35,109 bases of DNA from Rhizobium sp. Q54 (GTDB lineage Bacteria > Pseudomonadota > Alphaproteobacteria > UBA828): contig CAMDDO010000031.1 in assembly GCA_945892755.1 (NCBI GenBank), positions 1 to 35,109 of the forward strand, written 5' to 3'. Below the pieces are notes generated by a model. The model was not told the DNA's origin and did no database searches. It saw nothing but the letters and a program-made list of their open reading frames with translations. Positions 1 to 8,136 of this stretch are shown here, piece after piece. Each line of letters starts with the position of its first letter. Within the stretch, counting starts at the first letter, position 1. Position numbers and translations under genes: made by a program.

Positions 1-69
1 CGCCAGCGCGAGCGCCGACTTGCCGCTCGCGGTCGGCCCACCGATCACGATCAGTGCGTCGTCGATCAT
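1..69 (-). CDS. miaA: tRNA dimethylallyltransferase MiaA, N-terminal fragment
   Basis: Only the first 23 codons are inside the window, read leftward from an ATG at 69. They translate to a hydrophobic strand followed by GGPTASGKSALALA, the P-loop typical of MiaA (GPTASGKS). MiaA transfers a dimethylallyl group to A37 of tRNAs that read codons starting with U. The gene is divergent from serB, with 41 bp between the two chosen start codons. The identification rests on a very short but characteristic motif; another P-loop kinase is possible but less likely. Confidence 0.75.
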   Translation of the reverse strand, partial: MIDDALIVIGGPTASGKSALALA

Positions 70-110
70 TCGATTGTCATAGCCCGACGACAGCGCCAAG
101 ATCGCGCGCC

Positions 111-1010
111 ATGTCGAACTGCCTCACCCTCATTGCCGATCCCGCCGGACCGCGGCTGACGGCCGATCATCTCGGTGCGGCCCAGGACGCACTGGTGCGC
201 GCCGGCGCACGCTGCGGCGTGCCGGATTGGCTGGCGCCCGACATCGCCTGCGATCTGCCGTTTGCCGGTTCGTCGACGACCGAGGCCGAGCGCGTCGCGC
301 GCACAGCGCTGGCCGGCCAGAAGATCGATCTCGCCGCCCAAACCAATTCGGATCGGCGCAAGCGCGTGCTGGTCGCCGACATGGACTCGACCATCATCAA
401 TGTCGAGTGCATCGACGAGCTCGCCGACTTTGCCGGCATCAAAGCACGCATTGCCGCGATCACCGAGCGCGCCATGCGAGGCGAGCTCGATTTCGCCAGC
501 GCGCTCAAGGAACGTGTCGGGTTGCTCGCGGGCCTCCCCGAGGACGTCATCGAGACGGTCTGGCGCGATCGTGTCAGGCTCAATCCGGGCGCGCGCGAGT
601 TGGTGCAAACGATGCGCGCCGCGGGTGCGCGCACCTTCCTGGTCTCGGGCGGCTTCAAGCAATTTACCGCGCGCGTGGCCGAAGCCGCCGGTTTCGACGA
701 GGACCGGGCCAATCGGCTGATCATCGAGGGCGGTCGCTTGGCCGGCCGCGTCGCCGAGCCGATCCTGGGCGCGGAGGCCAAACTCGATACGCTGAGGGCA
801 AGCTGCGCGGCGCTCGGGCTCGGGAACGAAGCGGCGCTCGCGGTCGGCGACGGCGCCAATGATGCCGCCATGATCGAGGCCGCCGGCCTTGGTGTCGCCT
901 ACCGTGCCAAGTCGGTCCTTAAATCCGTGGCCAACGCGGTGATCGACCATGGCGATCTCACCGCGCTGCTTTACCTTCAAGGCTTCCGCCGCGCCGAGTT
1001 TCGACGCTGA
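111..1010 (+). CDS. serB: phosphoserine phosphatase SerB
   Basis: SerB hydrolyses O-phosphoserine to serine, the last step of the phosphorylated serine pathway, in the cytoplasm. The 299-aa product shows the HAD-superfamily motifs in order: DMDST at residues 90-94 (nucleophile Asp90, acid/base Asp92), SGGF around residue 182, and GDGANDAAM from residue 246 with Mg-binding Asp247 and Asp251. The stretch INVECIDELADFAG after motif I is typical of SerB. The first ~75 residues form the variable N-terminal domain. I chose ATG 111 because the protein then starts MSNCLTLIADP as in related SerB proteins. The longer frame from GTG 54 would overlap the divergent miaA start. No strong Shine-Dalgarno is visible. 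The gene converges on degP with a 15-bp gap. Confidence 0.93.
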   Translation: MSNCLTLIADPAGPRLTADHLGAAQDALVRAGARCGVPDWLAPDIACDLPFAGSSTTEAERVARTALAGQKIDLAAQTNSDRRKRVLVADMDSTIINVECIDELADFAGIKARIAAITERAMRGELDFASALKERVGLLAGLPEDVIETVWRDRVRLNPGARELVQTMRAAGARTFLVSGGFKQFTARVAEAAGFDEDRANRLIIEGGRLAGRVAEPILGAEAKLDTLRASCAALGLGNEAALAVGDGANDAAMIEAAGLGVAYRAKSVLKSVANAVIDHGDLTALLYLQGFRRAEFRR

Positions 1011-1025
1011 GGCAAGGCCGCGCGC

Positions 1026-2576
1026 TCATCCCTTGGGTGGCGCGGCACGCGGCTCGATCACCACGAACTCGCGTTGCTCGGCGCGCTCGCGCAGCACGAC
1101 CACCGGACCGTCGGGCACCCGCGCGCCGAGCGCGGCACGCACATCGTTCAGGCTGGCAATCGTGTGCCGATCGAGCTCGACGATCACATCGCCGGGCGCC
1201 AGATCGGTGTCATCGCCGCCGCCATCGTCGACCGACGTCACCACGACGCCCGACGCTTTGGGACCGAGGCCATAGCGCTGCCGCATCGCCGGATCGAGCT
1301 CGGCCAGTGTAACGCCGAGCAAGCCATAGGCTTCGGCCAGGCTCGGCGGCTCGGCGGGCCGACCCGTCGGGTCATCCGCGGGGGCGCCCAGCGACACCTG
1401 CTTTTCCTCATATTCCTCGAGGCGCGCGACCGCGATCTTCAGGAGCATCTCCTTGCGCTCGCGCCATATCACGATGTCGACCGTGCGGCCGACCTCGGTG
1501 TCGGCGGCGAGCCGCGGCAGCGTGCGCCGGGTGATGATCGGCTTACCGTCGAATTTAAGAATGACATCGCCGGACTTGATACCGGCGCTTTCCGCCGGGC
1601 CGCTCTCGATCACGCCGGCGACCAGAGCGCCCGTGATCTCCGCGAGTCCGAGCTTTCGCGCGAGCTCCTCGGAGACGGATTGAATCCGCACGCCGATCCA
1701 GCCGCGTCGCGTCGCGCCGAATTTCCTGAGCTGTTCGATGACCGGCTTGGCGATCGCGGCCGGCGTGGCGAAACCGATGCCGACGCTGCCGCCCGAGGGC
1801 GAGTAGATCAGCGTGTTGACCCCGATCACCTTGCCGTCGAGATCGAACATCGGGCCGCCCGAATTGCCGCGGTTGATCGGCGCGTCGGTCTGCAAGAAAT
1901 CGTCATAGGGACCCGCGTTGATGTCGCGACCGCGTGCCGAGAGAATGCCCGCCGAGACCGAATTGCCAAGACCGAAGGGATTGCCGATCGCGATCACCCA
2001 ATCGCCGACGCGCGCTCCATCGCTTTCGCCGAACTGGACATGCGGCAGCGGGTGGCCGGCTTCGACTTTCAACAGCGCCAGATCGGTCTTGCTATCGCGC
2101 CCGATCACCTTCGCCTTCAGCCTTTTACCATCGTGGAGCACCACGCTGATGTCGTCGGAATCGGCGATGACGTGGTTGTTGGTGACGACATGACCAGCCG
2201 CGTCGATGATGAAGCCCGAGCCAAGCGAGGCCGACGGCAGCATCCCTAATTCGCCGTCGGGCGGCACGCCCTCCGGAGCTCCGGGGGCGCTCTCGCCGAA
2301 ATACTCGAAGAACTCTTCGCCCGGCGCGCCGCGCGGAATCCGATCGAGATCGGAGCCGTCGTGCTCGCCCGCGGCACCGGGCGTTCTGATGGTCGAGGCA
2401 ATGTTGACCACGGCCGGCGTCAGGCGCTCGACCAGGTCGGCGAAGCCTTCGGCGGGCGGCGTCCGACCGAACGCAGGCGGCACCAGACCGAGCGCGACCA
2501 CCGCCATGAGCGCGATGACCAAAGCGAAGACGCCGCGACCCTGGCGCCCTAGAGCGAAGCCCATAGGAAAGGACAT
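1026..2576 (-). CDS. degP: DegP/DegQ-like periplasmic serine protease (Do family)
   Basis: This 516-aa protein is an HtrA/Do-family protease and chaperone that degrades misfolded envelope proteins. A hydrophobic segment at about residues 16-35 acts as signal peptide or anchor. The trypsin-like domain has the catalytic triad His135 (TNNHVI), Asp165 (TDLALL) and Ser239 (GNSGGP). Two PDZ domains follow, at about 285-385 and 415-505. Length and layout match DegP/MucD. I chose ATG 2576 because CGAGG lies 8-9 bases upstream and the protein then begins just before the signal sequence. The frame is open back to 2723, but that start would overlap hflC. It lies 106 bp downstream of hflC on the same strand, a common alphaproteobacterial arrangement that joins membrane-protein quality control to periplasmic proteolysis. 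Confidence 0.92.
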   Translation of the reverse strand: MSFPMGFALGRQGRGVFALVIALMAVVALGLVPPAFGRTPPAEGFADLVERLTPAVVNIASTIRTPGAAGEHDGSDLDRIPRGAPGEEFFEYFGESAPGAPEGVPPDGELGMLPSASLGSGFIIDAAGHVVTNNHVIADSDDISVVLHDGKRLKAKVIGRDSKTDLALLKVEAGHPLPHVQFGESDGARVGDWVIAIGNPFGLGNSVSAGILSARGRDINAGPYDDFLQTDAPINRGNSGGPMFDLDGKVIGVNTLIYSPSGGSVGIGFATPAAIAKPVIEQLRKFGATRRGWIGVRIQSVSEELARKLGLAEITGALVAGVIESGPAESAGIKSGDVILKFDGKPIITRRTLPRLAADTEVGRTVDIVIWRERKEMLLKIAVARLEEYEEKQVSLGAPADDPTGRPAEPPSLAEAYGLLGVTLAELDPAMRQRYGLGPKASGVVVTSVDDGGGDDTDLAPGDVIVELDRHTIASLNDVRAALGARVPDGPVVVLRERAEQREFVVIEPRAAPPKG

Positions 2577-2682
2577 CAAAGCAAACCTCGTCACCCGAGC
2601 GCGAAGCGCACCTGGCCCGATCAATTCAAGACCATAGGATACGCCCCTTGGCGAGGATAGCGCCACGCGCGGGGCTTGCGCC

Positions 2683-3579
2683 CTATGGCTTCGCCGCCGC
2701 GCCCGGCGGCGTGCTGCCAGCATGGCCGAAATACTGAAAGAATTCGCTATCGGGTGAAAGCACCAGGGTCGTGTCGCCCTGCTTCAAGGCCTCGCGATAG
2801 GCCTGAAGCGAGCGAAAGAACGCGAAGAATTCCGGGTCGCGCTTGAAAGCGTCGGAAAAGATCTTCGCCGCCAAGCCGTCGCCCTCGCCCCGCGCGATTT
2901 CGGCGTCGCGCCGGGCTTCGGCCAGCAACACCGTGCGTTCACGCTCGGCGCGCGAGCGGATGATCTGGGCCTCTTGCTCACCTTGGGCGCGAAACTCTTT
3001 CGCCTCACGCTCGCGCTCGGTCTGCATGCGGCGGAAAATCGCCTGGCTGTTCTCCTCGGGCAGATCGGCGCGCCTAATACGCACGTCGATCACTTGGATG
3101 CCCCAACCTCTGCTACCTTGGTTGACTTGTTCGCGAATATTCCGCATCAGGGCCGCGCGCTCGCCCGAGAGCACCGTAACCAGGGGCACCTGGCCCAGCA
3201 CCTGTCGAATGCTGCTGTTCAAGAGCGCCTTCAAACGGGTACCGGCGACATTTTCGGTGCCCAGGCGCTGGAAGAACTGAAGTGGATTGGTGATGCGGTA
3301 ACGCAGGAAGGCATCGACCACGAGGCGCTTCTGGTCGCCCAGGATGACCTCTTCGGCATCGCCATAGAATTCCAGCACGCGCTTGTCGAGATATTCAACG
3401 TTCTGAACGAACGGCGTCTTGAAATAGAGGCCGGGCTTTTCGACCACCGCGCGTGGCTCACCGAATTGGAGAAGAATTGCCTGTTCCTGTTCCTTGACTT
3501 TGAAAGTGGAGGCGAGCAGCAGGATGATCGCGACCAGGATCACGCCACCCGCGATCATCAATTTGGCGCGGGCGCTCAT
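2683..3579 (-). CDS. hflC: HflC, regulator of FtsH protease
   Basis: HflC is an SPFH/prohibitin-domain membrane protein that forms a cage with HflK around the FtsH protease and modulates its access to membrane substrates. The 298-aa product has one N-terminal transmembrane helix (about residues 7-25). The SPFH domain follows (FGEPRAVVEKPGLYFKTPF near residue 40) and then a long charged helical region rich in Glu and Arg (about 185-245). The start ATG overlaps the hflK stop by four bases (ATGA, 3576-3579), so translation is very probably coupled. Length is normal for the family. Confidence 0.95.
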   Translation of the reverse strand: MSARAKLMIAGGVILVAIILLLASTFKVKEQEQAILLQFGEPRAVVEKPGLYFKTPFVQNVEYLDKRVLEFYGDAEEVILGDQKRLVVDAFLRYRITNPLQFFQRLGTENVAGTRLKALLNSSIRQVLGQVPLVTVLSGERAALMRNIREQVNQGSRGWGIQVIDVRIRRADLPEENSQAIFRRMQTEREREAKEFRAQGEQEAQIIRSRAERERTVLLAEARRDAEIARGEGDGLAAKIFSDAFKRDPEFFAFFRSLQAYREALKQGDTTLVLSPDSEFFQYFGHAGSTPPGAAAKP

Positions 3580-4718
3580 TTCAAGCCTCCCGCGGCGCCT
3601 TCTTCGCGCCGCTTGATTTCCGGCAGTGGCAAATAGGGCACGACACCCTGTCCACCGCCAGCGCTCGGATCGATCAGCACCTTGTTCATACCTGAAAGGA
3701 TCTGCTCCATCGTTTCGAGATAGAGCCGCTTGCGCGTCACGTCGCTATTCACGCGATATTGCTCATAGACCGCGGTGAAGCGCTGGGTCTCGCCATTGGC
3801 GCGCGCCACGACTTCCTCGCGATAGCCGGCGGCCTCTTGCAGCAGCCGCTCGGACTCACCCTTAGCGCGCGGCAGAATGTCGTTACGGTAAGCCTCAGCT
3901 TCATTCTTTGCGCGCTCCTGGTCCGCGCGCGCCGCCTGTACGTCGCGGAAGGCATCGATCACCGCGTCCGGCGGATCGATTTTTTGCAACTCGACCTGAC
4001 CAACTTCGATGCCCGCGCTGTACTCATCGAGAATGCGCTGGGTGAGCTCCAAGGCCTGCGCCGAGATCGTGACCCGGCCTTCGGCGAGCGCGCTTTGTAG
4101 GGTCGATTTGCCGATCACCTCGCGCATCGCGCTCTCGGCCACATCCTTCACCATCTGATCCGGATTCCGCACATTAAAAAGATACGGCACGGGATCTTTG
4201 ATCTTCCAGAACACGGTGAAGTGGATATCGATGATGTTTTCATCCCCGGTCAGCATCAGGTTCTCGGTCGGCATCGGGCGGACCGGCGCGCTGCGCCCGG
4301 CGGCCCCATCGATGACGCTCCTGAAGCCGACTTCCGCGCGATTGACGCGCTCGACATTAACCTTGAGAACGGCTTCGAATGGACTTGGCAAATGGTAATT
4401 GAGCCCGGGCCCCGTTTTCTTGATCATTTCGCCAAATTGAAGAACGACGCCCAGTTCGCCGGGCTGCACGCGATAGAAGCCGCTGGCGAGCCAGATCGCG
4501 ACGCCGATCAGGACCAGCAGAAGAATGCCGCGCGTGCCCCGGAAGCCGGGCATCCATCGCTTGACGCGGTCCTGGCCGCGCCGGATGAGGTCTTCGAGAT
4601 CGGGCGGCCTGCCGCCACCGCCACCGCCGGACCCGCCGCCGCCGCTCGGCGGGCGACCCCACGGGCCTTGGCCGCCGCCACCTTGCCAGCCACCGCCGCC
4701 CTGATTAGACCAAGGCAT
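3576..4718 (-). CDS. hflK: HflK, regulator of FtsH protease
   Basis: HflK is the SPFH-domain partner of HflC in the FtsH-associated membrane complex. The 380-aa product begins MPWSNQGGGG and has a Gly/Pro-rich cytoplasmic segment to about residue 36. A DLEDLIRRGQDRVKRWMPG stretch typical of HflK comes next. One transmembrane helix follows at about 63-82, then the SPFH domain (VQPGELGVVLQFGE from about 84) and a coiled-coil region. ATG 4718 is preferred over the upstream TTG at 4763. It gives the canonical HflK N-terminus and has GGAGG/GGAG sequences just upstream. It is the first gene of hflK-hflC-degP and is divergent from mrp across 154 bp. Confidence 0.95.
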   Translation of the reverse strand: MPWSNQGGGGWQGGGGQGPWGRPPSGGGGSGGGGGGRPPDLEDLIRRGQDRVKRWMPGFRGTRGILLLVLIGVAIWLASGFYRVQPGELGVVLQFGEMIKKTGPGLNYHLPSPFEAVLKVNVERVNRAEVGFRSVIDGAAGRSAPVRPMPTENLMLTGDENIIDIHFTVFWKIKDPVPYLFNVRNPDQMVKDVAESAMREVIGKSTLQSALAEGRVTISAQALELTQRILDEYSAGIEVGQVELQKIDPPDAVIDAFRDVQAARADQERAKNEAEAYRNDILPRAKGESERLLQEAAGYREEVVARANGETQRFTAVYEQYRVNSDVTRKRLYLETMEQILSGMNKVLIDPSAGGGQGVVPYLPLPEIKRREEGAAGGLK

Positions 4719-4872
4719 CGCGCTCCATCCTCCGCCGTTACCGCCAGGGCCGACGCTTCCCAAGCGACCGGCACAGCCTTATATGTCACGCCGATGCGCG
4801 CGTGCAATGCGCCGAGCCCAGAAATCGGCGGCGCGACGCGAGCGATCGCCCTCAGCGTAGGAAGCCCCCGAC

Positions 4873-6003
4873 ATGGCCGAACCGAGTCGCGACGATGTTC
4901 TCGCCGCCCTTTCCCGCGTGATCGACCCCGATAAAGGTCGCGACGTGGTTTCGCTCGGCATGGTGCAGGGCCTCGTCATCCGCAACGGCCATGTCGGTCT
5001 CTCGCTCGAGATCGAGGCTAAAGACGCCGGACGCAAGGCACCGCTGCGCCAAGCCTGCGAGGATGCGGTGGCCAAACTAAAGGATGTGCTCTCGGCCACC
5101 GTCGTGCTGACCGCCGAGCGCGCGCAAGGCGCAGCCCCGGCTTCGCCCAGCGCACCCGGTCGTCCCGCCGCTGCCCCCGGCGCCCGACCGTCGCGCCCCG
5201 AACTGCCTGGCATTGAGGCCGTGATCGCGGTCGCCTCGGCCAAGGGCGGCGTTGGCAAATCGACCACTGCCGTCAACCTCGCGGTCGCCATGGCGCAACT
5301 CGGCCTCCGCGTCGGCCTCTTGGATTGCGACATCTACGGTCCCTCGATCCCGCGCATGATGGCGCTCTCCGGCCGGCCCGAGACGACCGACGGCAAGATC
5401 ATGATCCCGATGGAGAACCACGGCGTGCGCGTCATGTCGATCGGCTTTATGGTCGACGAGGACACGCCGATGATCTGGCGTGGCCCGATGGTCATGGGCG
5501 CGATCGAGCAAATGCTGCGCGATGTGCGCTGGGGCGAGCTTGACGTGCTGGTCTGCGACCTGCCGCCCGGCACGGGCGACGCGCAACTGACTATGGCGCA
5601 GCGCGTGCCCTTGTCAGGCGCGGTCATCGTCTCGACGCCGCAGGACATCGCGCTGCTCGACGCCGTGCGCGGCATCAACATGTTTCGAAAGGTCGACGTG
5701 CCCGTGCTCGGCCTGATCGAGAACATGAGCTATTTCGTCTGCCCGCATTGCGGCAAGCAGAGCGATATTTTTCATCATGGCGGTGCGAAGACTACCGCCG
5801 CGAAGCTCGGTGTCGAGTTCCTCGGCGAAATTCCGCTCGACATCGAAATACGCACGACCTCGGACGAAGGCCGCCCGATCGTGGTGGCGAACCCGAAAAG
5901 CGCGCACGCCAAAGCCTATTTAGCGATCGCGGGCCGCGTGCTCGACACCCTCAGAGGCGGCAGTCAGGCCAATCGCAAACCGCCCAGGATCGAGTTCGTG
6001 TAA
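4873..6003 (+). CDS. apbC: Mrp/ApbC iron-sulfur cluster carrier ATPase
   Basis: Mrp/ApbC (Ind1/Nbp35 family) binds and transfers [4Fe-4S] clusters to apo-enzymes using a MinD-like ATPase. The 376-aa product has an N-terminal MIP18/DUF59 domain (about residues 5-85) and an Ala/Pro-rich linker (about 85-112). The ATPase domain carries the deviant Walker A ASAKGGVGKST at 121-131, VLVCDLPPGTGD near 226-236, and the cluster-binding CPHC pair Cys290/Cys293. The ATG is preceded by AGGAAG about 10 bases upstream. It is transcribed away from hflK and ends before an intergenic inverted repeat that separates it from convergent thyX. Confidence 0.94.
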   Translation: MAEPSRDDVLAALSRVIDPDKGRDVVSLGMVQGLVIRNGHVGLSLEIEAKDAGRKAPLRQACEDAVAKLKDVLSATVVLTAERAQGAAPASPSAPGRPAAAPGARPSRPELPGIEAVIAVASAKGGVGKSTTAVNLAVAMAQLGLRVGLLDCDIYGPSIPRMMALSGRPETTDGKIMIPMENHGVRVMSIGFMVDEDTPMIWRGPMVMGAIEQMLRDVRWGELDVLVCDLPPGTGDAQLTMAQRVPLSGAVIVSTPQDIALLDAVRGINMFRKVDVPVLGLIENMSYFVCPHCGKQSDIFHHGGAKTTAAKLGVEFLGEIPLDIEIRTTSDEGRPIVVANPKSAHAKAYLAIAGRVLDTLRGGSQANRKPPRIEFV

Positions 6004-6041
6004 GGGGTTCAGGTCGCAGCGACCGCCACCAATGCCCAAAT

Positions 6042-6131
6042 CGTCATCCCCCGGCTTGACGGGGGATCCAGCTATCTTCGAAAGACTAAGGTGCCGCCGC
6101 CCTGGATGCCCCGCCTCCGCGGGGCATGACG
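6042..6131. repeat. intergenic imperfect inverted repeat (REP-like palindromic unit)
   Basis: A 90-bp segment between convergent mrp and thyX has long inverted arms. The left arm starts CGTCATCCCCCGG and contains GGGGGATCCAG. The right arm contains CTGGATGCCCCG and ends GGGGCATGACG. The arms are separated by about 30 bp. This architecture (cgtcat...ccag, then ctgg...atgacg) resembles dispersed palindromic repeats found between genes in many alphaproteobacteria. It may also act as a two-way terminator for the two convergent genes. No second copy was noticed in this window. Confidence 0.7.
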
Positions 6132-6155
6132 AAAGAAACGACGCGCGCCGCCGCG

Positions 6156-7178
6156 CTACTCCTCCCGCCCCAGGCGGTCCATCAGCTCGCGCCATTCGCG
6201 CACCGAGAGGCCGCTCTCTTTCTGGGTGATCTTCTCTCCTGCGACGAGCCGCTTGATCACAGAGAGTTCAAGCGCGGAAAGTCGCGCGCCACCCATTACA
6301 TAGTCCGCGAACGCCTCATAGCTGAGCGGCACCCAGCGCTTGACGATGTCCGCGATCACGTCGGCATAGACGCGGATTTCATATTGCGCGTGCCTGTCGG
6401 CGCGCAGGCTCAAGAAGTGCAGCAAATTGTGCAGGTCGGTCTTCCAATACCACTCGGTATAGAAATTGGTCGGCAGCACCATGCGCGCGAGCTCGCGCGC
6501 GAGCCCTTTCGCGTTTGGATCGATCGGCTCGCCGGCGTGCTCGTTCAAGAGCTTCTCGTAGTTCGTGTAGGCGCGCCGGCTCTCGGCCCGGATCAGGCGG
6601 ATCGCCTCGGCGGCTTCCTCGGGCGAAAGCCGATCGTCGCGTCCCTGCTTGTTGGTGCGCGATTGGGCGGCAAGGTGCTGAGCTTCGCGCTGGCGCCATT
6701 CATCGCCAAGGAGATCGGGCTGGTCGGCGTCCTCACGTAGCTTGGCGAGTCGCGTGTCGATGCCCTTTTCGTCAGGCACGTAGAACTCACGGCTGAGGAT
6801 CGAATAGCGCCCTGAATACTCGTTCACGTTCGCGGTGCGGTGTCTGATCCATTGGCGCGCGACGAAGATCGGCAGCTTGACGTGCAGCTTGATCTCGCAC
6901 ATCTCGAACGGCGTGGTGTGCCGGTGGCGCATCAAATAGCGGATCAGGCCGCGATCGGACGAGACCTGCGTGGTGCCCTTGCCGTAGGAGACGCGGGCCG
7001 CCTGCACCACCGCGCCGTCATCGCCCATATAGTCGATCAGACGCACGAAGCCGCGGTCGAGCACCGGCAGCGCGGTGTAGAGAATGTCCTCGAGCGCCGG
7101 CACATTGGCCCGCCGCGTCGGGTATTGGGCCTCGCGCAGCGCCTCGATCTCGTCCTGCCCGTCGCGCTCGTCCGCCAT
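6156..7178 (-). CDS. thyX: FAD-dependent thymidylate synthase ThyX
   Basis: ThyX makes dTMP from dUMP using methylene-tetrahydrofolate and FAD/NADPH. It replaces or supplements ThyA. The 340-aa product carries the ThyX signature [13 protein letters not shown] at residues 112-124, corresponding to RHRxxSxNExSxR, with Ala-Asn rather than the usual Ser. A second conserved block, [10 protein letters not shown], sits at 84-93. The protein has extra N-terminal residues and an insert compared with short ThyX proteins, as seen in other alphaproteobacteria. ATG 7178 has a purine-rich GGGGGAGG immediately upstream. The in-frame start at 7241 would leave an unusual basic extension. It is divergent from ssrA. 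Confidence 0.93.
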   Translation of the reverse strand: MADERDGQDEIEALREAQYPTRRANVPALEDILYTALPVLDRGFVRLIDYMGDDGAVVQAARVSYGKGTTQVSSDRGLIRYLMRHRHTTPFEMCEIKLHVKLPIFVARQWIRHRTANVNEYSGRYSILSREFYVPDEKGIDTRLAKLREDADQPDLLGDEWRQREAQHLAAQSRTNKQGRDDRLSPEEAAEAIRLIRAESRRAYTNYEKLLNEHAGEPIDPNAKGLARELARMVLPTNFYTEWYWKTDLHNLLHFLSLRADRHAQYEIRVYADVIADIVKRWVPLSYEAFADYVMGGARLSALELSVIKRLVAGEKITQKESGLSVREWRELMDRLGREE

Positions 7179-7235
7179 GCCCCTCCCCCGAATCGCGTGG
7201 CGGACTTTAACCTTCGCGGCGGGGGCCCGAAACCC

Positions 7236-7264
7236 TTTCAACCGGGCCTTTGTCCCCCTATATT
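7236..7264 (+). promoter_or_regulatory. putative promoter of the permuted tmRNA gene
   Basis: TTTCAA at 7236-7241 and TATATT at 7259-7264 are separated by 17 bp. A start about 7 bases after the -10 falls at about 7271, where a strong hairpin opens the RNA. The -10 matches consensus well; the -35 only weakly. This is inferred from spacing and position. Confidence 0.45.
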
Positions 7265-7270
7265 AGAGGA

Positions 7271-7556
7271 GCCGGCGGGCGACCGCCGGCTATGGCGATA
7301 AACGCTTCACGGAATAGGCGTAACGGACCCGGGGGCAGTGCCCGGCGCCTCCACCATCCCTCTCGAGGGCGGCGCACCGCGTCGGCTATGGGGGCGACAC
7401 AGGCTCGACGTGCGCAATAAAGGTGTAGTTTTTGCCCGGCATGGTTCCGCCGTTATCGGGCCATTCTAAAAGTGCCAATGATAATGAGATGGCGCTCGCT
7501 GCCTAGCGATAGGTAAGCGCGGTTCGGGGGGCACCGGGCAACAGAAGCCCCCCACT
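7271..7556 (+). ncRNA. ssrA: tmRNA, circularly permuted two-piece alphaproteobacterial type
   Basis: tmRNA rescues stalled ribosomes and adds a degradation tag. The order is permuted: the acceptor piece comes first and the coding piece second. The acceptor piece opens with the hairpin GCCGGCGG-GCGA-CCGCCGGC (7271-7290). It has a T stem CCGGG/CCCGG (7329-7333/7341-7345) and ends CGCCTCC-A-CCA at 7346-7356. After a ~33-nt intervening sequence the coding piece starts GGGGGCGACACAGGCTCGAC at 7390. Its first seven bases pair fully with CGCCTCC (one G-U). A pseudoknot-like helix GCCCG/CGGGC (7434-7438/7457-7461) precedes the tag frame. After the tag a GGGGGGC/GCCCCCC hairpin (7526-7532/7547-7553) closes the piece. 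The mature ends at 7271-7290 and after 7553 are estimates. Confidence 0.93.
7474..7506 (+). other. tmRNA tag-peptide reading frame (ANDNEMALAA-stop)
   Basis: Ten codons beginning GCC AAT GAT AAT and ending GCT GCC TAG encode ANDNEMALAA. With the alanine carried by the tmRNA itself the appended tag is AANDNEMALAA. The ANDN start and the small hydrophobic ALAA end match alphaproteobacterial SsrA tags and the ClpX-recognised C-terminus. There is no start codon because the ribosome resumes here, so gene finders miss it. Confidence 0.92.
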
Positions 7557-7600
7557 TCATGGGGACGTGTCCCGCGAATGGGCGCGTGGGGTGACGAAGC

Positions 7601-8122
7601 GTGAGCAAGGACTTGATCGGCTATGACAACCTGGTCGATGCCGCCTTGCGCGGCGTCGTTCGCCAAGCGCTAAGGAACGTCGCCGAACGTGGCATGCTCG
7701 GGGCGCACCATCTTTACATCTCGTTCCGCACCGGCGACCCGGGCGTCGAGATTCCTGAATTCCTGCACGAGCGCTATCCGGACGAGATGACCATCGTGCT
7801 GCAGCACCAATATTGGGGGCTCGATGCGGCGGACGACGCGTTTTCGGTCGTGCTCTCGTTCAACAAGGCGAAATGCACCTTGACCATCCCTTATGCGGCG
7901 ATCACCCGCTATGCCGACCCCGGCGTGAAATTCGGCCTGCAATTCACCGGCGCCGACGGCGCGGCGGGGGCGCACCAGACCCAAGGCAAGTCGCCCGAAG
8001 CGCTGCCCCCCGCCGCACGGCCCGAGTCAAATGCCACGCCGGCGGCCCCGGCCGGCTCCGACGCCCCTGCCGAATCGCCGGCGGAGAAGGTGATTCGGCT
8101 CGACAGCTTCCGCAAGAAGTGA
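7601..8122 (+). CDS. sspB: SspB-family ClpXP adaptor (alpha type)
   Basis: SspB tethers SsrA-tagged proteins to ClpXP for degradation. The 173-aa product begins MSKDLIGYDNLVDAALRGVV. It keeps the alpha-type SspB core to about residue 120, including HHLYISFRT, IPYAAITRYADPGVKFGLQF and similar strands. A Pro/Ala-rich flexible linker follows. The tail VIRLDSFRKK is basic-hydrophobic and fits the ClpX-docking peptide that ends SspB proteins. The start is GTG at 7601 with GGGGTGA about 9 bases upstream; no ATG fits. It begins only about 45 bp after the tmRNA coding piece, so the tag and its predicted adaptor are neighbours and possibly share a transcript. Confidence 0.92.
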   Translation: MSKDLIGYDNLVDAALRGVVRQALRNVAERGMLGAHHLYISFRTGDPGVEIPEFLHERYPDEMTIVLQHQYWGLDAADDAFSVVLSFNKAKCTLTIPYAAITRYADPGVKFGLQFTGADGAAGAHQTQGKSPEALPPAARPESNATPAAPAGSDAPAESPAEKVIRLDSFRKK

Positions 8123-8136
8123 GCCCGGAGCGGCTC

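Noticed and set aside
3600-4934. Plus-strand frames opposite hflK
   Set aside because: No motifs, and they would overlap the confident HflK coding sequence.
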